Shown: positions 54,001 through 63,264, counted from the stretch's first letter. The stretch: DNA of 64,000 nt from Hemicordylus capensis (GCF_027244095.1 NC_069658.1:265926687-265990686), one strand, 5' to 3'. Notes: a model not told the origin generated them from the sequence alone. Numbers and translations: made by a program.

Positions 54001-57000
54001 TGGGGGGGGAGGAGGGGCGGGCGGCGGCTGCAGGGATGTGGGGGGAGGAGGGGCGGGCGGCGGCTGCAGGGATGGGGGGGGAGGAGGGGCGGGCGGCGGC
54101 TGCAGGGATGGGGGGGGAGGAGGGGCGGGCGGCGGCTGCAGGGATGGGGGGGGAGGAGGGGCGGGCGGCGGCTGCAGGGATGGGGGGGGAAGGAGGGGCG
54201 GGCGGCGGCTGCAGGGATGGGGGGGGAAGGAGGGGCGGGCGGCGGCTGCAGGGATGGGGGGGGAAGGAGGGGCGGGCGGCGGCTGCAGGGATGGGGGGGG
54301 AAGGAGGGGCGGGCGGCGGCTGCAGGGATGGGGGGGGAAGGAGGGGCGGGCGGCGGCTGCAGGGATGGGGGGGGAAGGAGGGGCGGGCGGCGGCTGCAGG
54401 GATGGGGGGGGAAGGAGGGGCGGGCGGCGGCTGCAGGGATGGGGGGGGAAGGAGGGGCGGGCGGCGGCTGCAGGGATGGGGGGGAAGGAGGGGCGGGCGG
54501 CGGCTGCAGGGATGGGGGGAAGGAGGGGCGGGCGGCGGCTGCAGGGATGGGGGGAAGGAGGGGCGGGCGGCGGCTGCAGGGATGGGGGGAAGGAGGGGCG
54601 GGCGGCGGCTGCAGGGATGGGGGGGAAGGAGGGGCGGGCGGCGGCTGCAGGGATGGGGGGGAAGGAGGGGCGGGCGGCGGCTGCAGGGATGGGGGGGAAG
54701 GAGGGGCGGGCGGCGGCTGCAGGGATGGGGGGGAAGGAGGGGCGGGCGGCGGCTGCAGGGATGGGGGGGAAGGAGGGGCGGGCGGCGGCTGCAGGGATGG
54801 GGGGGAAGGAGGGGCGGGCGGCGGCTGCAGGGATGGGGGGGAAGGAGGGGCGGGCGGCGGCTGCAGGGATGGGGGGAAGGAGGGGCGGGCGGCGGCTGCA
54901 GGGATGGGGGGGAAGGAGGGGCGGGCGGCGGCTGCAGGGATGGGGGGAAGGAGGGGCGGGCGGCGGCTGCAGGGATGGGGGGAAGGAGGGGCGGGCGGCG
55001 GCTGCAGGGATGGGGGGAAGGAGGGGCGGGCGGCGGCTGCAGGGATGGGGGGAAGGAGGGGCGGGCGGCGGCTGCAGGGATGGGGGGAAGGAGGGGCGGG
55101 CGGCGGCTGCAGGGATGGGGGGAAGGAGGGGCGGGCGGCGGGCCAGGGCTGCAGGGATGGGGGGAAGGAGGGGCGGGCGGCGGGCCAGGGCTGCAGGGAT
55201 GGGGGGAAGGAGGGGCGGGCGGCGGGCCAGGGCTGCAGGGATGGGGGGGTGGGCGGTGGGCCAGGGCTGCAGGGATGGGAGGAAGGAGGGGCGGGCCAGG
55301 GCTGCAGGGATGGGGGGGAGGGAGGGGCGGGAGGCGGGCCAGGGCTGCAGGGATGGGGGAGGGTGGACCAGGGATGCAGGGACGAGGCAGGAGGGTGGAC
55401 CGGGGCTGCAGGGATGGGGGGAGAATGGACTGGGGCTGAAGATGAAATGAAGATGTGAAGGAGAGACAGGGAGAAGTGTTGGAAGTGAAGGACTTTGCTC
55501 TTTCTCTTGTCTCAGTGACATAGGAGGACAGACTAGTGAGTCAGAGGGCTAGAGGGTCAAGACACTGGTCATCCCTTCTCTACTGCTCTGACACTATCTC
55601 TTTGGAATTTAGATTGCTAATCTTAGGGACTTCTTTCCTTCCAGCCATTCACTTCCTCTCTCTCTTCTCTTCCTGTTCCTTCTACCTTGCAACATGCAAG
55701 CTCTCCTCTCCCTGCACCATGTGTGCAGAGATGCAGAATCCATCTGCATCCAGCTAGCTAGATTAGAGATCCTAACTCCTCACTTTCCTATCTAGAATGG
55801 AGTTCTCTAATAAATACCACTTATATTGATTTGAAACTATGAACTGGCTCCAACTTACTTTACTCTCAGCATATACGCATGCCTAACTAAATTCCGCTTT
55901 GTTGTGCCTCTGTGCACTCTGCTATAATGAAAAAGGGTTTCTCTTACCAGAGAGAATTCCCAACAAGAAGTAGGGGCACAGATACTCTGCCCCAGATCAG
56001 CTAGTTCTCTTTATTTTGCAGGGGGAGAGTAACTGGCCCTATCCAGCCCCAGTACAGCATCCGTTTAGTGACTGTTGCTGGTGTTTCTTATATTTCTTTT
56101 TAGATTGTGAGCCCTTTGGGGACAGGGATCCATCTTATTTATCTACCGTTTCTCTATGTAAACTGCTTTGGAAAGTTCTGTTAAAAAGTAATATATAAAA
56201 ACTTGTTGAAAGCACTGGCGAGGACTGCATTCTTCAGAGTTCCATGCACAGCTTTCCAAGATGGTACTTGGGCATGGCAAGGCTTCATTTCCCCTGAAAG
56301 GATCTCACTGGTGGTGGGCAAAACACAGCACAGTGCAGAGGTCAGTATGGAGAACAGCTCTGTAGTGATCAGCCAATCCTCCCCTAAAGAGTTAACCAGA
56401 AGTGAACCCTGTCCTGACTGACAGGCTGGCCAACTCGAGGGCTCAGCCAATCAGCACACCAGGTGGGTGAGACCTAGAGAGCTGTTGGGCGGAAGGAGAG
56501 ATTCTTTATGAGAAAAAGCTGGCTGGGGTGCAGAGAGGAACACATGTGGCCATGGAGAATGGCTGCTGGAGGATGACTGCAGTTCTTGGAAGACAGGACT
56601 GTAGGGGCTTGAATTCTCATCCAGGATTTGGCAAGTTCCAGACAAAGGAAGCCAGGGCTTCAGCTTCGGGAAATTTAGCCTAGGGCAAGTCTGTTTAGTC
56701 AGATTTTGCATTAGACTTTCTGTTTCTTTGGTGTGTGCTTTGTATACCCCTGAAACTGTTCTATGATTGTTTACCTGTAACTAAACTAAGAAACACTAGT
56801 CTTCACCCATCCAGCCTGAGCACTGCAAAAGACTCTGTAAAGATGCTTTTGTATTTTCCTACATATCTGTTCCTTGCAACTGGGTAACCACGATTTTTTA
56901 AAGTGTGCTGCCCCAACATCATTTGGGGTGCTTTTTGAAGTATTCTTGTAACCTACTGAGTATTTTTACCTGTAAATAAAAGCTGAGAGAGCCTCAGATG

Positions 57001-60000
57001 GAAGCAGTCTGTAGCATTTAATAAAACCGTTTTTCTTTTTGTTCTTTTATTTTACAAGCCTCTCTGAGTGGATTTTTAACTCAGGAGAAAGTGGGAGCTG
57101 GAAGGGGGTCTTACTCTGGTGCAAATACGTCTTCAGACATTCAGCAACTACCAGTTTTCCCACCATGTGTAGGCTTGCACATGGAGGATTTTGGGGTACT
57201 TTTCCAATAGCAAAAGAGAGAGAGTTTTCCCTGGGATTCCACTCCAAGTCCAGAGAAGTTCAAATTCTGTAATAAAGGGGAGTGGGGTGGGGGATGGCAG
57301 CCATTTTTTAACCTACTAAACATAAAGAAGAGTTTTAGGAGAAGCCTAGTCATGCAGCTTAGCAGGGATGATTCAGCATTTCTTTCCCTCACGTGAGCTT
57401 GCTCAGAGACAAAGGCTTTAATCTGTTACAGGCTCTCATATCAAAACATTTTTTTAAAAAACAAACACAAAGTGGCCCTACTACAACAACAACTATGACA
57501 ACTACTACTATAACATACTGCCTTTCAAAGGTTCTCAAAGCCCCTGCTTGAAAAATAATGGAGATCACAGAGCTAGAGGCTGACATTACAAAAGAGGCCC
57601 CAGTTTAATCTGTGTAGCCTACTCAACACACACAGCCCAGGAGTCAGTCTACTCATAAAGGCAGCACATGGTTCCATACCTCTGTAGCGCTATCATGGGT
57701 CCCTAGTGCAATGAGTCTCTTAAGCCCAAACACACTGCACTAATGAATCAATGCAATTGTTTGCCAGAAAGGGCTATGCAGTGGGAAGCCAAAACACTCT
57801 ACCAAACATCAGCTGACAAGGTGAAGAGAGGGATTCTTCCACAATGGTTTTTACCTTGTAGTGTTCAGCCTCGTCGTCAGGAGGTTTGAGGAGCTCCTCC
57901 AAAGTACGCACTTCCTCATTGGTGAGATCAGAACAATAGGGCTCCACCGAGGCCCAGAATCTGAAAATGCAGGGCGGGGGGGGGGGGGGAGTGAGCACTG
58001 CTAGATATAAGAAACTGTAGTCTAACCACATTGGTTGGATGGCACAGACAAGAGGAGCACATAGCCCAAACACACCAAGATTTGAGGGCAGGAGCTCTCA
58101 AGCACACCAAGTTGCCACAGGGGAAGCTGTATCCCCTGCTGCATTATGCTGTATCCCCTGCTAACTGAGCAAAGAGGCATCTTTTAGAAATAGTGATTCT
58201 CTTTATTTAGCAGGGGGAGAACAACTGGCCCTAACCATCCCCGGCACAACATCCCTCCAGTGGCTGTTGCTGGTGTCTGTCTTATGTTTCTTTTTTAGAT
58301 TGTGAGCCCTTTGGGGACAAGGAGCCATCTTTATTTATTTATTTATTTATTTATATCTGCGTAAACTGCTTTGGAAACTTTAGTTGAAAAGCGGTATATA
58401 AATATCCGTTGTATTGTATGGTAGGGTATGGTATTACATTGTACCTCCATGAACAGTGGTAGGAATTATTCCAGATGCCATTCATGAGCAAATGAATTGT
58501 CTGGACAATGAGAAAGAACTCTCAATAAACAGAAGTCCATTCTCCACTTTCAGGAAGTGACAGCAACCAGAGTTCTCCTCCACTGTGTTTCTGAATAACT
58601 GTTTGCAAGCACCCACTCACCACAGTCCATCCACACACTGAAAGCTACTGTCCCAAAGTGAACGCTATCACAATCTTTCTGAATAATGATCACCACACCT
58701 AACTGTCTGCTAGAGAGGCAATCATCCCCTCTATGGTGAAGAAAATCACCCTGGTAAGGGACGATCACATCCCTTGATAATATTCTCACATACAAAAATA
58801 TTCAGATGTGGTTTTATTCAAAATTTAACTCTTTTCATCAAAGAGAGCAGAAGTTAACATGTCTTGGTGAAACAGAAGCAACTGTTTGCGTAAATGTGCC
58901 CTGAGATCAGTGCTCCCCCTAACAGGAATTCCCAGATGTTGTTGAGTACAACTCCCATAATCCCCAAGCAAAGGCCATTGCAGCTGGGGATGCTAGGAGT
59001 TGTAGTCAACAGCATCTGGGGATCCCTGTTAGAGGGAACACTGCCTGAGATGATACAAAGTGGCAGGAGCCATCGCTCAGGAGTACATGCCTTGCATAGA
59101 AGGTCCCAGTTGAATCCCCGGCACCTCTAGGTGAAAGATCCCCGTCTGAAGCACTGCAGAGCTACTGCTGCCAGTCAGTACAGAAAGTACTGAGCTACAT
59201 GAGTCAACAGTCCCTCTCTGTATAAGACAGCTTCTAAATGCGAGATTGCCTCTCTCAAATGGTAACATGGAGAACATTAATAATAGCCTACCTTACAGAG
59301 AGGTTAATGATTTTTGAGAAAATAGGAGACACACACAGAAGTGCTATGTAATCTTATTATCTGTCTCCTGCATACCTATTAGGTGCATCGTTTTTGGGAA
59401 TACGGGGCACATCAATTGGGTCATCTGGAAATTCATACTCTTGGATTTTAGGCTGCAGGTTCTTGGATTTGGGCCGACCAGGCCCCTGCCCTGTGCTGTG
59501 GCCTCCTTTCCCTTCCAGCTTCTGCTTCTTGGGCTTGCCATGCTTGATAGGAGTACCCAACTCATGTTCCTTGCCCAGCTTCAGAAATCGCCTGTCCCCT
59601 TTCTTGTCTTGCCAGTCTGTAAGGATCTGAAAAAAACAACAGCTCTGTTGCAAAACTGTCAGGTCACTGCCCCAGAATCACACCATCTCCTTGGCCCCAG
59701 TGACTTGCAGCTTGCATTCCCAACACTTCCCAAGGAAGAAAAATGAAAATACATTTGGGTGCTAGAACACGTTTATCAAGAGAATGGTGGGCCCTTCGCT
59801 AATACCACCACATGCTAGGCAGAATTCAGACTGGAAGCCTTTGAAGGCAAGAGGTACTTTCATATCAGCCCACTTGTTAAGTTCTGAAATGCAGATTTGA
59901 ATGGGTGCAAGCTGGGGTCCTGATCCTAGCAGTTTAAGTAGGATGCCGACTAGCCTTACCACTTCCACATCCCATCTCTGTCCACTTGGGATCCATGCAT

Positions 60001-61249
60001 GTTCTTACATGATTCTGCTCCACCAACTACAGTTCCTGCATCAGAGAAGAGAGCAGGCTTTCGGAACGCACCAGTGCAATGCACATATACAAGGATCCTT
60101 GCAATGGCCCAAGGCTATGAATACTCCAGACTTATAGTCATTTACTAAGAAGTAAAAGCACTTGAGTTCAAGAAAGCCTTCAGTTTAAGTGTGTCTGCAA
60201 ACTATGTCATCTCATTCAGCTCAGATCTTTCTTGAAAACATATAGGATTGCGCTGTAAGAAACTGTGAAGATCCCAGGATTCACTGTAACACATGCCAGT
60301 TAGTAATACTCTTAATCCTGAATTGCTTCTCTGCAGTTCTGGTTCACACGTCAGCTATAGATCTGTCCATGGTGACAATCAACAAAACAACATACTTCTG
60401 ATTTAAATGGCCTGTGTATTAATGTGTTGTATTAGTTCATTGTTTTCAATTTGCCTTGTTTTAATATGCATTTTTGTAACTATTCTGTTGTATGTTTATC
60501 ACTCTAAGCCTCTTTGTGTACATTATGAGTAGAAAAGTGGCATAGAAATATGTTAAACAAAAAACAAACTAATGGGAGTGGAGAAAAAGACTCTATTGTA
60601 GGATTGCTACACTTAGGAACTCCTTAGTCGATTGAGAGACAATGCCCTCCAGAAACAACACATCAACATTACTTCACAGATCAGATCCCCCCCCCGTGTT
60701 GCACACCTGATCCCCAAGATCTACATATTTAGTACTTCAAGCCTATGATAGTCTTCCAGCTAGACACAAAGCTGATAAAGGTGACCATGGGAATATATAG
60801 GCTATGCAGGCATCACATGGCAGGAATCATACTGTCACAATGAAGATGTCCCAATAGGAAAAAACTAAAAGAGTTGTGCTGGTTAGTGACTGAAATAAAG
60901 TATGATTGATAGATAAAAGAACTTGCCTTCTACAGGGACAGTTCCTGCATTTACAGTTTGTATATCTAGAGAAGGGACAGCAGCCTTACAGCCTTGGTTT
61001 AAAACATTGTGGTTTCAAAGAACAGCTAGATTACCCTCTGACCTGGGTCTCTGCCTCCAGCACCCGAAGCCGGCGGCTAGCAGAAGACAGCAATGTTTCC
61101 AGCTCCAATTGCAGGGTGTCGAGTTCTTCAATTCCAATGCCATCATCTTCAGAACGGGCCAGTACAGCTGTGTAACGGGGGCACACCTTTAGATGGTCCA
61201 CCGACTTAAAATCATGGAACTGAAGAGGGCAGTCCTTCAACTCAGACAT
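48187..61249 (-). CDS. TADA3: Transcriptional adapter 3 (ADA3), complete, eight coding exons
   Basis: ADA3 links the TADA2-KAT2 acetyltransferase module into the nuclear SAGA/PCAF and ATAC coactivator complexes, which acetylate histones at promoters. Coding exons, minus strand: 61249-61043, 59626-59376, 57960-57855, 51307-51166, 50438-50335, 50127-50018, 48865-48680, 48379-48187. Their lengths sum to 1299 nt, exactly 432 codons plus TAA, the length I know for human TADA3, and every junction has AG/GT and a matching phase. The protein starts [20 protein letters not shown], has a basic [10 protein letters not shown] segment near 100-109, an acidic stretch ([12 protein letters not shown]) near 320, and a near-invariant C-terminal Ada3 domain ending [11 protein letters not shown]. 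The ATG has ACC before it (strong Kozak). No broken residues are seen. The 6.5-kb intron at 51308-57854 holds the Helitron-like element and minisatellite. Confidence 0.98.
48680..48865 (-). CDS. TADA3: TADA3 coding exon 7
   Basis: 186 bp: [62 protein letters not shown]. It joins an acidic stretch to a charged, probably helical segment. Donor GTGAGA. Confidence 0.97.
49709..49931. mobile_element. Fold-back MITE, about 100-bp arms
   Basis: Left arm (CATTTAAAAAGCAATATGAA ... CCTGAGCACATAAAATAGCA ... TTAAGATTAATAATA) is mirrored by the right arm (TATTAATCTTAACTACTTAT ... TGTGTGCTCAGGCTTTTAGG ... CATTTCATACTGCTTTTTAA) with about 80-85% identity and almost no loop. It lies in the TADA3 intron between exons at 48865 and 50018. 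Superfamily not determined. Confidence 0.8.
50018..50127 (-). CDS. TADA3: TADA3 coding exon 6
   Basis: 110 bp: [36 protein letters not shown] and AG of Ser. A low-complexity Ser/Pro-rich linker, less conserved than the flanking exons. Confidence 0.96.
50335..50438 (-). CDS. TADA3: TADA3 coding exon 5
   Basis: 104 bp: [34 protein letters not shown]. Acceptor CTCCAG completes Asp from the previous exon, donor GTATGG at phase 0. Confidence 0.96.
50535..50818 (+). mobile_element. L2-type LINE 3' end
   Basis: Degenerate L2 C-terminus (GCCTTAAAAAAATATCACTC, TTGTTTTCTCAGACCTTTTG) followed by a TATATACCACCTTGAGATCT tail and AATAAATAAATTAAAT. In a TADA3 intron. Confidence 0.7.
51018..51075 (+). repeat. 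(CT)n(AC)n compound microsatellite
   Basis: A (TC)n run followed by (AC)n, 90 bp beyond TADA3 coding exon 4 in its transcription direction. Confidence 0.9.
51166..51307 (-). CDS. TADA3: TADA3 coding exon 4
   Basis: 142 bp: [47 protein letters not shown] and G. Charged, alanine-rich segment; donor GTATCT. Confidence 0.97.
51872..52175 (+). mobile_element. 5S-tRNA chimeric SINE (best preserved head)
   Basis: Head GAGCTGGTCTTGTGGTAGCA, then TAAGCTAAGCAGGGCCTGCC, CTGGTTGCATATGAAAGGGA, GACTAG. The 5S A-box AGCTAAGCAGGG is exact, and GGGAGAC of the C-box is kept. Body GTTTCAAGTTCCCTCCCTGG and end CAGTATATGGCACCTTCCTA. In a TADA3 intron. Confidence 0.85.
52176..53368. other. TADA3 intron, unassigned
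   Basis: No exon is seen. TTGTTGCARTTCGT occurs twice (about 52445 and 52523). About 52540-52860 has a repeat-like look on the minus strand but I cannot assign a family. Confidence 0.35.
53369..53410 (+). repeat. Left part of an L2-tailed element split by the Helitron-like insertion
   Basis: CCTGCTAACTTGGCAAAGAG and CACCTTTTTAATG match the start of the family at 10372 and 58140. The right part is at 56005-56212. Confidence 0.7.
53590..55430 (+). repeat. G-rich minisatellite, about 50 units of 34-41 bp
   Basis: The unit core is GGCTGCAGGGATGGGGGG followed by GAGGAGGGGCGGGC or GAAGGAGGGGCGGGC. Units fall in blocks: GGGCCGGGGCTG type (53.59-54.02 kb), GGCGGCGGCTG with GAGGA (54.02-54.18), GGCGGCGGCTG with GAAGGA (54.18-55.13), and longer GGCGGGCCAGGGCTG units (55.13-55.43). 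G tracts vary from 4 to 9. The copy number is estimated from length over unit size. The plus strand is the G-rich one and is the template for TADA3 transcription. Confidence 0.95.
55440..55975 (+). other. Unassigned segment inside the Helitron-like element
   Basis: Non-repetitive sequence with a C/T-rich tract at about 55630-55700 and an AATAAA at 55810-55815. It is missing from the short sister copy. It could be captured DNA or a later insertion such as a decayed LTR fossil; I cannot decide. Confidence 0.35.
56005..56212 (+). repeat. Right part of the split L2-tailed element
   Basis: TTCTCTTTATTTTGCAGGGG, GTGACTGTTGCTGGTGTTTC, TAGATTGTGAGCCCTTTGGG and a tail TAAACTGCTTTGGAAAG match the family. 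Confidence 0.75.
56213..57100 (+). other. Unassigned, possible LTR-like fossil
   Basis: It contains AATAAA twice (about 56975 and 57020) followed by a T-rich stretch, an arrangement seen in solo LTRs, but no terminal repeats, target duplication or protein remnants were found. The assignment is weak; ordinary intron is equally possible. Confidence 0.2.
57101..57854. other. TADA3 intron, unassigned
   Basis: A (CTA/CAA)n-rich patch lies at 57478-57515. No exon is seen. Confidence 0.35.
57855..57960 (-). CDS. TADA3: TADA3 coding exon 3
   Basis: 106 bp: [35 protein letters not shown]. Acceptor TTTCAG, donor GTAAAA (weaker than the others). A poly-G run lies about 15 bp beyond the acceptor in the intron. 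Confidence 0.97.
58130..58425 (+). repeat. L2-tailed mid-repetitive element, uninterrupted copy
   Basis: CCCTGCTAACTGAGCAAAGA, GTGATTCTCTTTATTTAGCA, GTGGCTGTTGCTGGTGTCTG, TAGATTGTGAGCCCTTTGGG, (TATT)n at 58330-58352, and AAAGCGGTATATAAATATCC. This copy shows the empty-site sequence for both Helitron-like insertions. Confidence 0.8.
58908..59043. mobile_element. Palindromic hAT MITE with perfect 8-bp target duplication
   Basis: Ends CAGTGCTCCCCCTAACAGG and CCTGTTAGAGGGAACACTG. Arms contain GAGTACAACTCCCATAAT and GGAGTTGTAGTC. CCTGAGAT at 58900-58907 is repeated at 59044-59051. Confidence 0.93.
59066..59240 (+). mobile_element. tRNA(Ala)-headed SINE
   Basis: GCCATCGCTCAGGAGTACAT (A box), CCTTGCATAGAAGGTCCC, GTTGAATCCCCGGCACCTCT (B box), then the shared body ending CTGTATAAGACAGCTTCTAA. 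The head is tRNA-Ala-like over its whole length. Confidence 0.8.
59376..59626 (-). CDS. TADA3: TADA3 coding exon 2
   Basis: 251 bp: [84 protein letters not shown] basic, glycine-rich stretch is followed by the conserved [14 protein letters not shown] motif. Acceptor TTTCAG, donor GTATGC. Confidence 0.98.
59627..61042. other. TADA3 intron, LINE tail plus unassigned sequence
   Basis: About 60395-60565 resembles a LINE 3' tail on the plus strand (TTAGTTCATTGTTTTCAATT ... CATAGAAATATGTTAAACAA). The rest is unassigned. Confidence 0.4.
61043..61249 (-). CDS. TADA3: TADA3 first coding exon
   Basis: 69 codons: [69 protein letters not shown]. The exon continues 13 nt upstream as 5' UTR to the TTTACAG acceptor at 61263-61269. 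Donor GTCAGA. Confidence 0.98.
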
Positions 61250-61262
61250 GGTGCTGCTGGGC

Positions 61263-61995
61263 CTGTAAAAGGAAAAGCAGACATGAGTAACTACACAACA
61301 GATGTAGGTGGATTAGAAAAAGAAAGTGTCTGGAGTGGAAAGAGTGGAAATGGAAAAACCAATAAACAGATACCTGCCAAAGTAAGAACAGAAATAAAAA
61401 GGAGAAATCAGTTGGAAACTGGCCTAATGATCTTTCACTGTTCAGAAAATTGGGATTTGTTCATAGACAGGAAAATTGCAGAGATATTCAATGCAAGTTA
61501 AGAAAGCTGATGTCAGGTGGAGAGGAAGAAGAAACCACAGTGAGGGAAAACAGCTGAATTAAAAGGACAGAAGCAATTCAATTGCTGGGCTGCAAAAATA
61601 CTTGGCTGCTTGATCAACACAGGCTAGTCTATAGGATAGAGAAAAAGCTAGGAGATGGCTGACCTGCAAATGAAGATGGCAATGCAAGATCGAAAATCAA
61701 AAGAGATACTGCAGGGTTAAGGGAACAGTGGGGTACAGGCAGATGTGCAAAAACGATTGAGATGCGGAGAAGTGATGAGATGAGAAAGGTGCTGCAGGTT
61801 GAACTGTATGAGGAAAGAAAGAGAGAAAGCACTGAGCTGCAGCAGACATTAATCGGAGAGAATTGTGCAAAAGAAGGAGAAACAGAAAATGAATGAGGTA
61901 GGGGCACACAAGACAAGAGAAGGCGCTGGAGGAAAAAGGGGAGATTATATTGGGGTAATTTCCGATTTGAGAAGCTCCTTCCGGGTTACACCCAC
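61263..61995. other. TADA3 first intron, unassigned
   Basis: No repeat family is recognised; purine-rich on the plus strand from about 61500 to 61940. Confidence 0.4.
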
Positions 61996-62150
61996 CTCCC
62001 ACGATGCCTGCGCGCGGGGAGAGGAATAGAAAAAGCAGCGCCGCCGCGTATCCCCGGGAGATAGCGTGCGCGGACTGGTGAGAGACCACGGGGCGGGAGA
62101 GCGAGACAGACGTGTGTAGCAATGAATCCTCCTGCGTGGTAGAACGCTTC
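61996..62150 (-). other. TADA3: Candidate TADA3 non-coding exon 1
   Basis: A donor (GGGAG then GTGGGT, plus 61990-61995) sits at the edge of the CpG-rich block, in the right place and direction to splice to the acceptor at 61263. The 5' end is not defined by sequence. Confidence 0.45.
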
Positions 62151-62631
62151 CTTCTCTTCAGTTTCCTTTCCGGCCCCTCCCGCTCCGGCCACAGCACCTT
62201 CCTATTGGCTCAGCGTTTCCCGTATTGGCCCGCCTCCATTGGCTGAATTTCTGACTGTCTCTAATTGGTCGAATTCTTTCTGGCCGCGCCCACTGCCTCT
62301 CTTGTTTCCAAATATGGAGTAAAGTTGGCTGAGTTATACCAACTGAGACGCCGAGATAGGAGGAGGAGATTGTGTGAGGCGCATATTGTGCTCTGGAGAA
62401 TGGTTTTTTAAAAAAAAATCTTTTTGTCTTCCCGTTAGGTAGCCTTAAAAAATTTTTTTGGAGTAACTTGGGAGAAAAAGAAACCAAGGTCTAAAGGCAA
62501 TCCTCCACCCGCGGAAAGCTTTGGAATAGTCCAAATTTTCCGGAAGAGGAGAACTGTTCTTCACTAGGGGTACTTCCGCTTCCGTTCCCGGGACCCAGAC
62601 CCGTTCTGCTGCCGCCTCCGCCCTTGCTGCC
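62151..62631. promoter_or_regulatory. Bidirectional TADA3/ARPC4 promoter with four CCAAT boxes
   Basis: The CpG-rich gap between divergent genes carries ATTGG at 62204, 62224, 62238 and 62264 (start positions), all in one orientation (CCAAT toward TADA3). ETS-type cores lie nearer ARPC4: CCGGAAG at 62540 and CTTCCGCTTCCG at 62573. No TATA box is placed convincingly. NF-Y and ETS binding are expectations from motif knowledge. Confidence 0.75.
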
Positions 62632-63264
62632 ATGGTGAGTGGGTGGCGGCGGCGGTGGGCGAGCGAGCGGCAGCCCACCGTGAGGAGGGTTTTCACGAGG
62701 GGCTTTTGTCAGCATTATCCTTGAAGAAGAGGAAGAGGAAGAGAAGTGACTGACAGGGTGGAGGAGGACATGTGGGGGGCTTCCTTGAAGAGGAAGGAGG
62801 ATGTCGGATGGGTGCTGGTCTGCCGGTGGGGAAGGTGTGGAGGGAGTTGCTGTCGGGTGGCTTCAGTGGGGATGGAATTAGAAGGCTGGGCTCGGTGGCG
62901 GGGGGCAGCAGAGTGGACTGTGGGCTGCTACCCACACTCTGTCAAAAGTGTCTCGGCTAGCAAGGCTGCAAAAGATCTATGCTCGAGTCTTTAGAAAGCT
63001 AATTGCCTGTCAGAGGAGACGATCCCGGGCTAAGTGGACCACTACTCTGACAGATTCAAAGGAAAGCAGGGTGTGCCGTGAATGTCATGGTCCAGGTTTA
63101 GGGTGTGTGAATTACTGATGCCGAGTTTTGCCTTCTTCCTTGCAGACTGCCACCCTCCGCCCCTATCTCAATGCAGTGCGAGCAACTCTACAGGCTGCTC
63201 TGTGCCTGGAGAACTTCTCGTCCCAAGTGGTGGAGCGGCACAACAAGCCTGAGGTGGAAGTCAG
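62632..63264 (+). CDS. ARPC4: Actin-related protein 2/3 complex subunit 4 (p20), first 40 codons
   Basis: ARPC4 is a core scaffold subunit of the Arp2/3 complex, which nucleates branched actin filaments in the cytoplasm. Coding exon 1 is just ATG (62632-62634) followed by donor GTGAGT. Coding exon 2 (63146-63264) starts after CCTTGCAG and encodes [39 protein letters not shown] and AG of Arg. The joined start MTATLRPYL and the rest match the near-invariant vertebrate protein, with N for S at residue 10 against human as I recall it. The full protein is 168 residues in mammals, so about three quarters lies beyond the right edge. Confidence 0.97.
62635..63145 (+). other. ARPC4: ARPC4 intron 1
   Basis: 511 bp. 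The first part is GC-rich and continues the promoter CpG block (GGCGGCGGCGGTGGGCGAGC). No repeat is recognised. Confidence 0.7.

Larger units (their letters stand above)
53411..56004 (+). mobile_element. Helitron-like non-autonomous element carrying a minisatellite (2.6 kb)
   Basis: It ends CTAG at 56001-56004 followed by T. The 3' hairpin is GGGGCA (55973-55978) with TGCCCC (55988-55993), 7 nt before CTAG. The left side shares ACGTACC and CTAATCCCATGTGTGGCAGC (53437-53456, identical to 10587-10606) and GCAAGCAGCTGCCGGATAGC with the short copy. The host repeat resumes with TTCTCTTTATTTT, so the empty site reads A^T as in other family members. The first bases (GATATATAT against TCTATATAT) have diverged. 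The interior holds the minisatellite and about 540 bp (55440-55975) absent from the short copy. No Rep/helicase ORF. Confidence 0.65.

Noticed and set aside
53590-55430. CRISPR-like array of about 35-bp repeats
   Set aside because: Units are contiguous with no unique spacers, and the host is a vertebrate.
53437-55521. Very long open frames (559-694 codons) on both strands rich in Pro, Ala, Gly and Arg
   Set aside because: They lie wholly in the minisatellite. Stop codons are absent in several frames at once because the unit lacks them, and reading frames change with G-tract length. This is composition, not a gene.
56213-57100. Solo LTR
   Set aside because: Poly(A)-signal spacing is suggestive, but no terminal repeats or target duplication were found, so it is listed only as a weak possibility.
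59066-59240. tRNA-Ala gene
   Set aside because: The acceptor stem does not pair and the tRNA-like part runs directly into a repeated SINE body.
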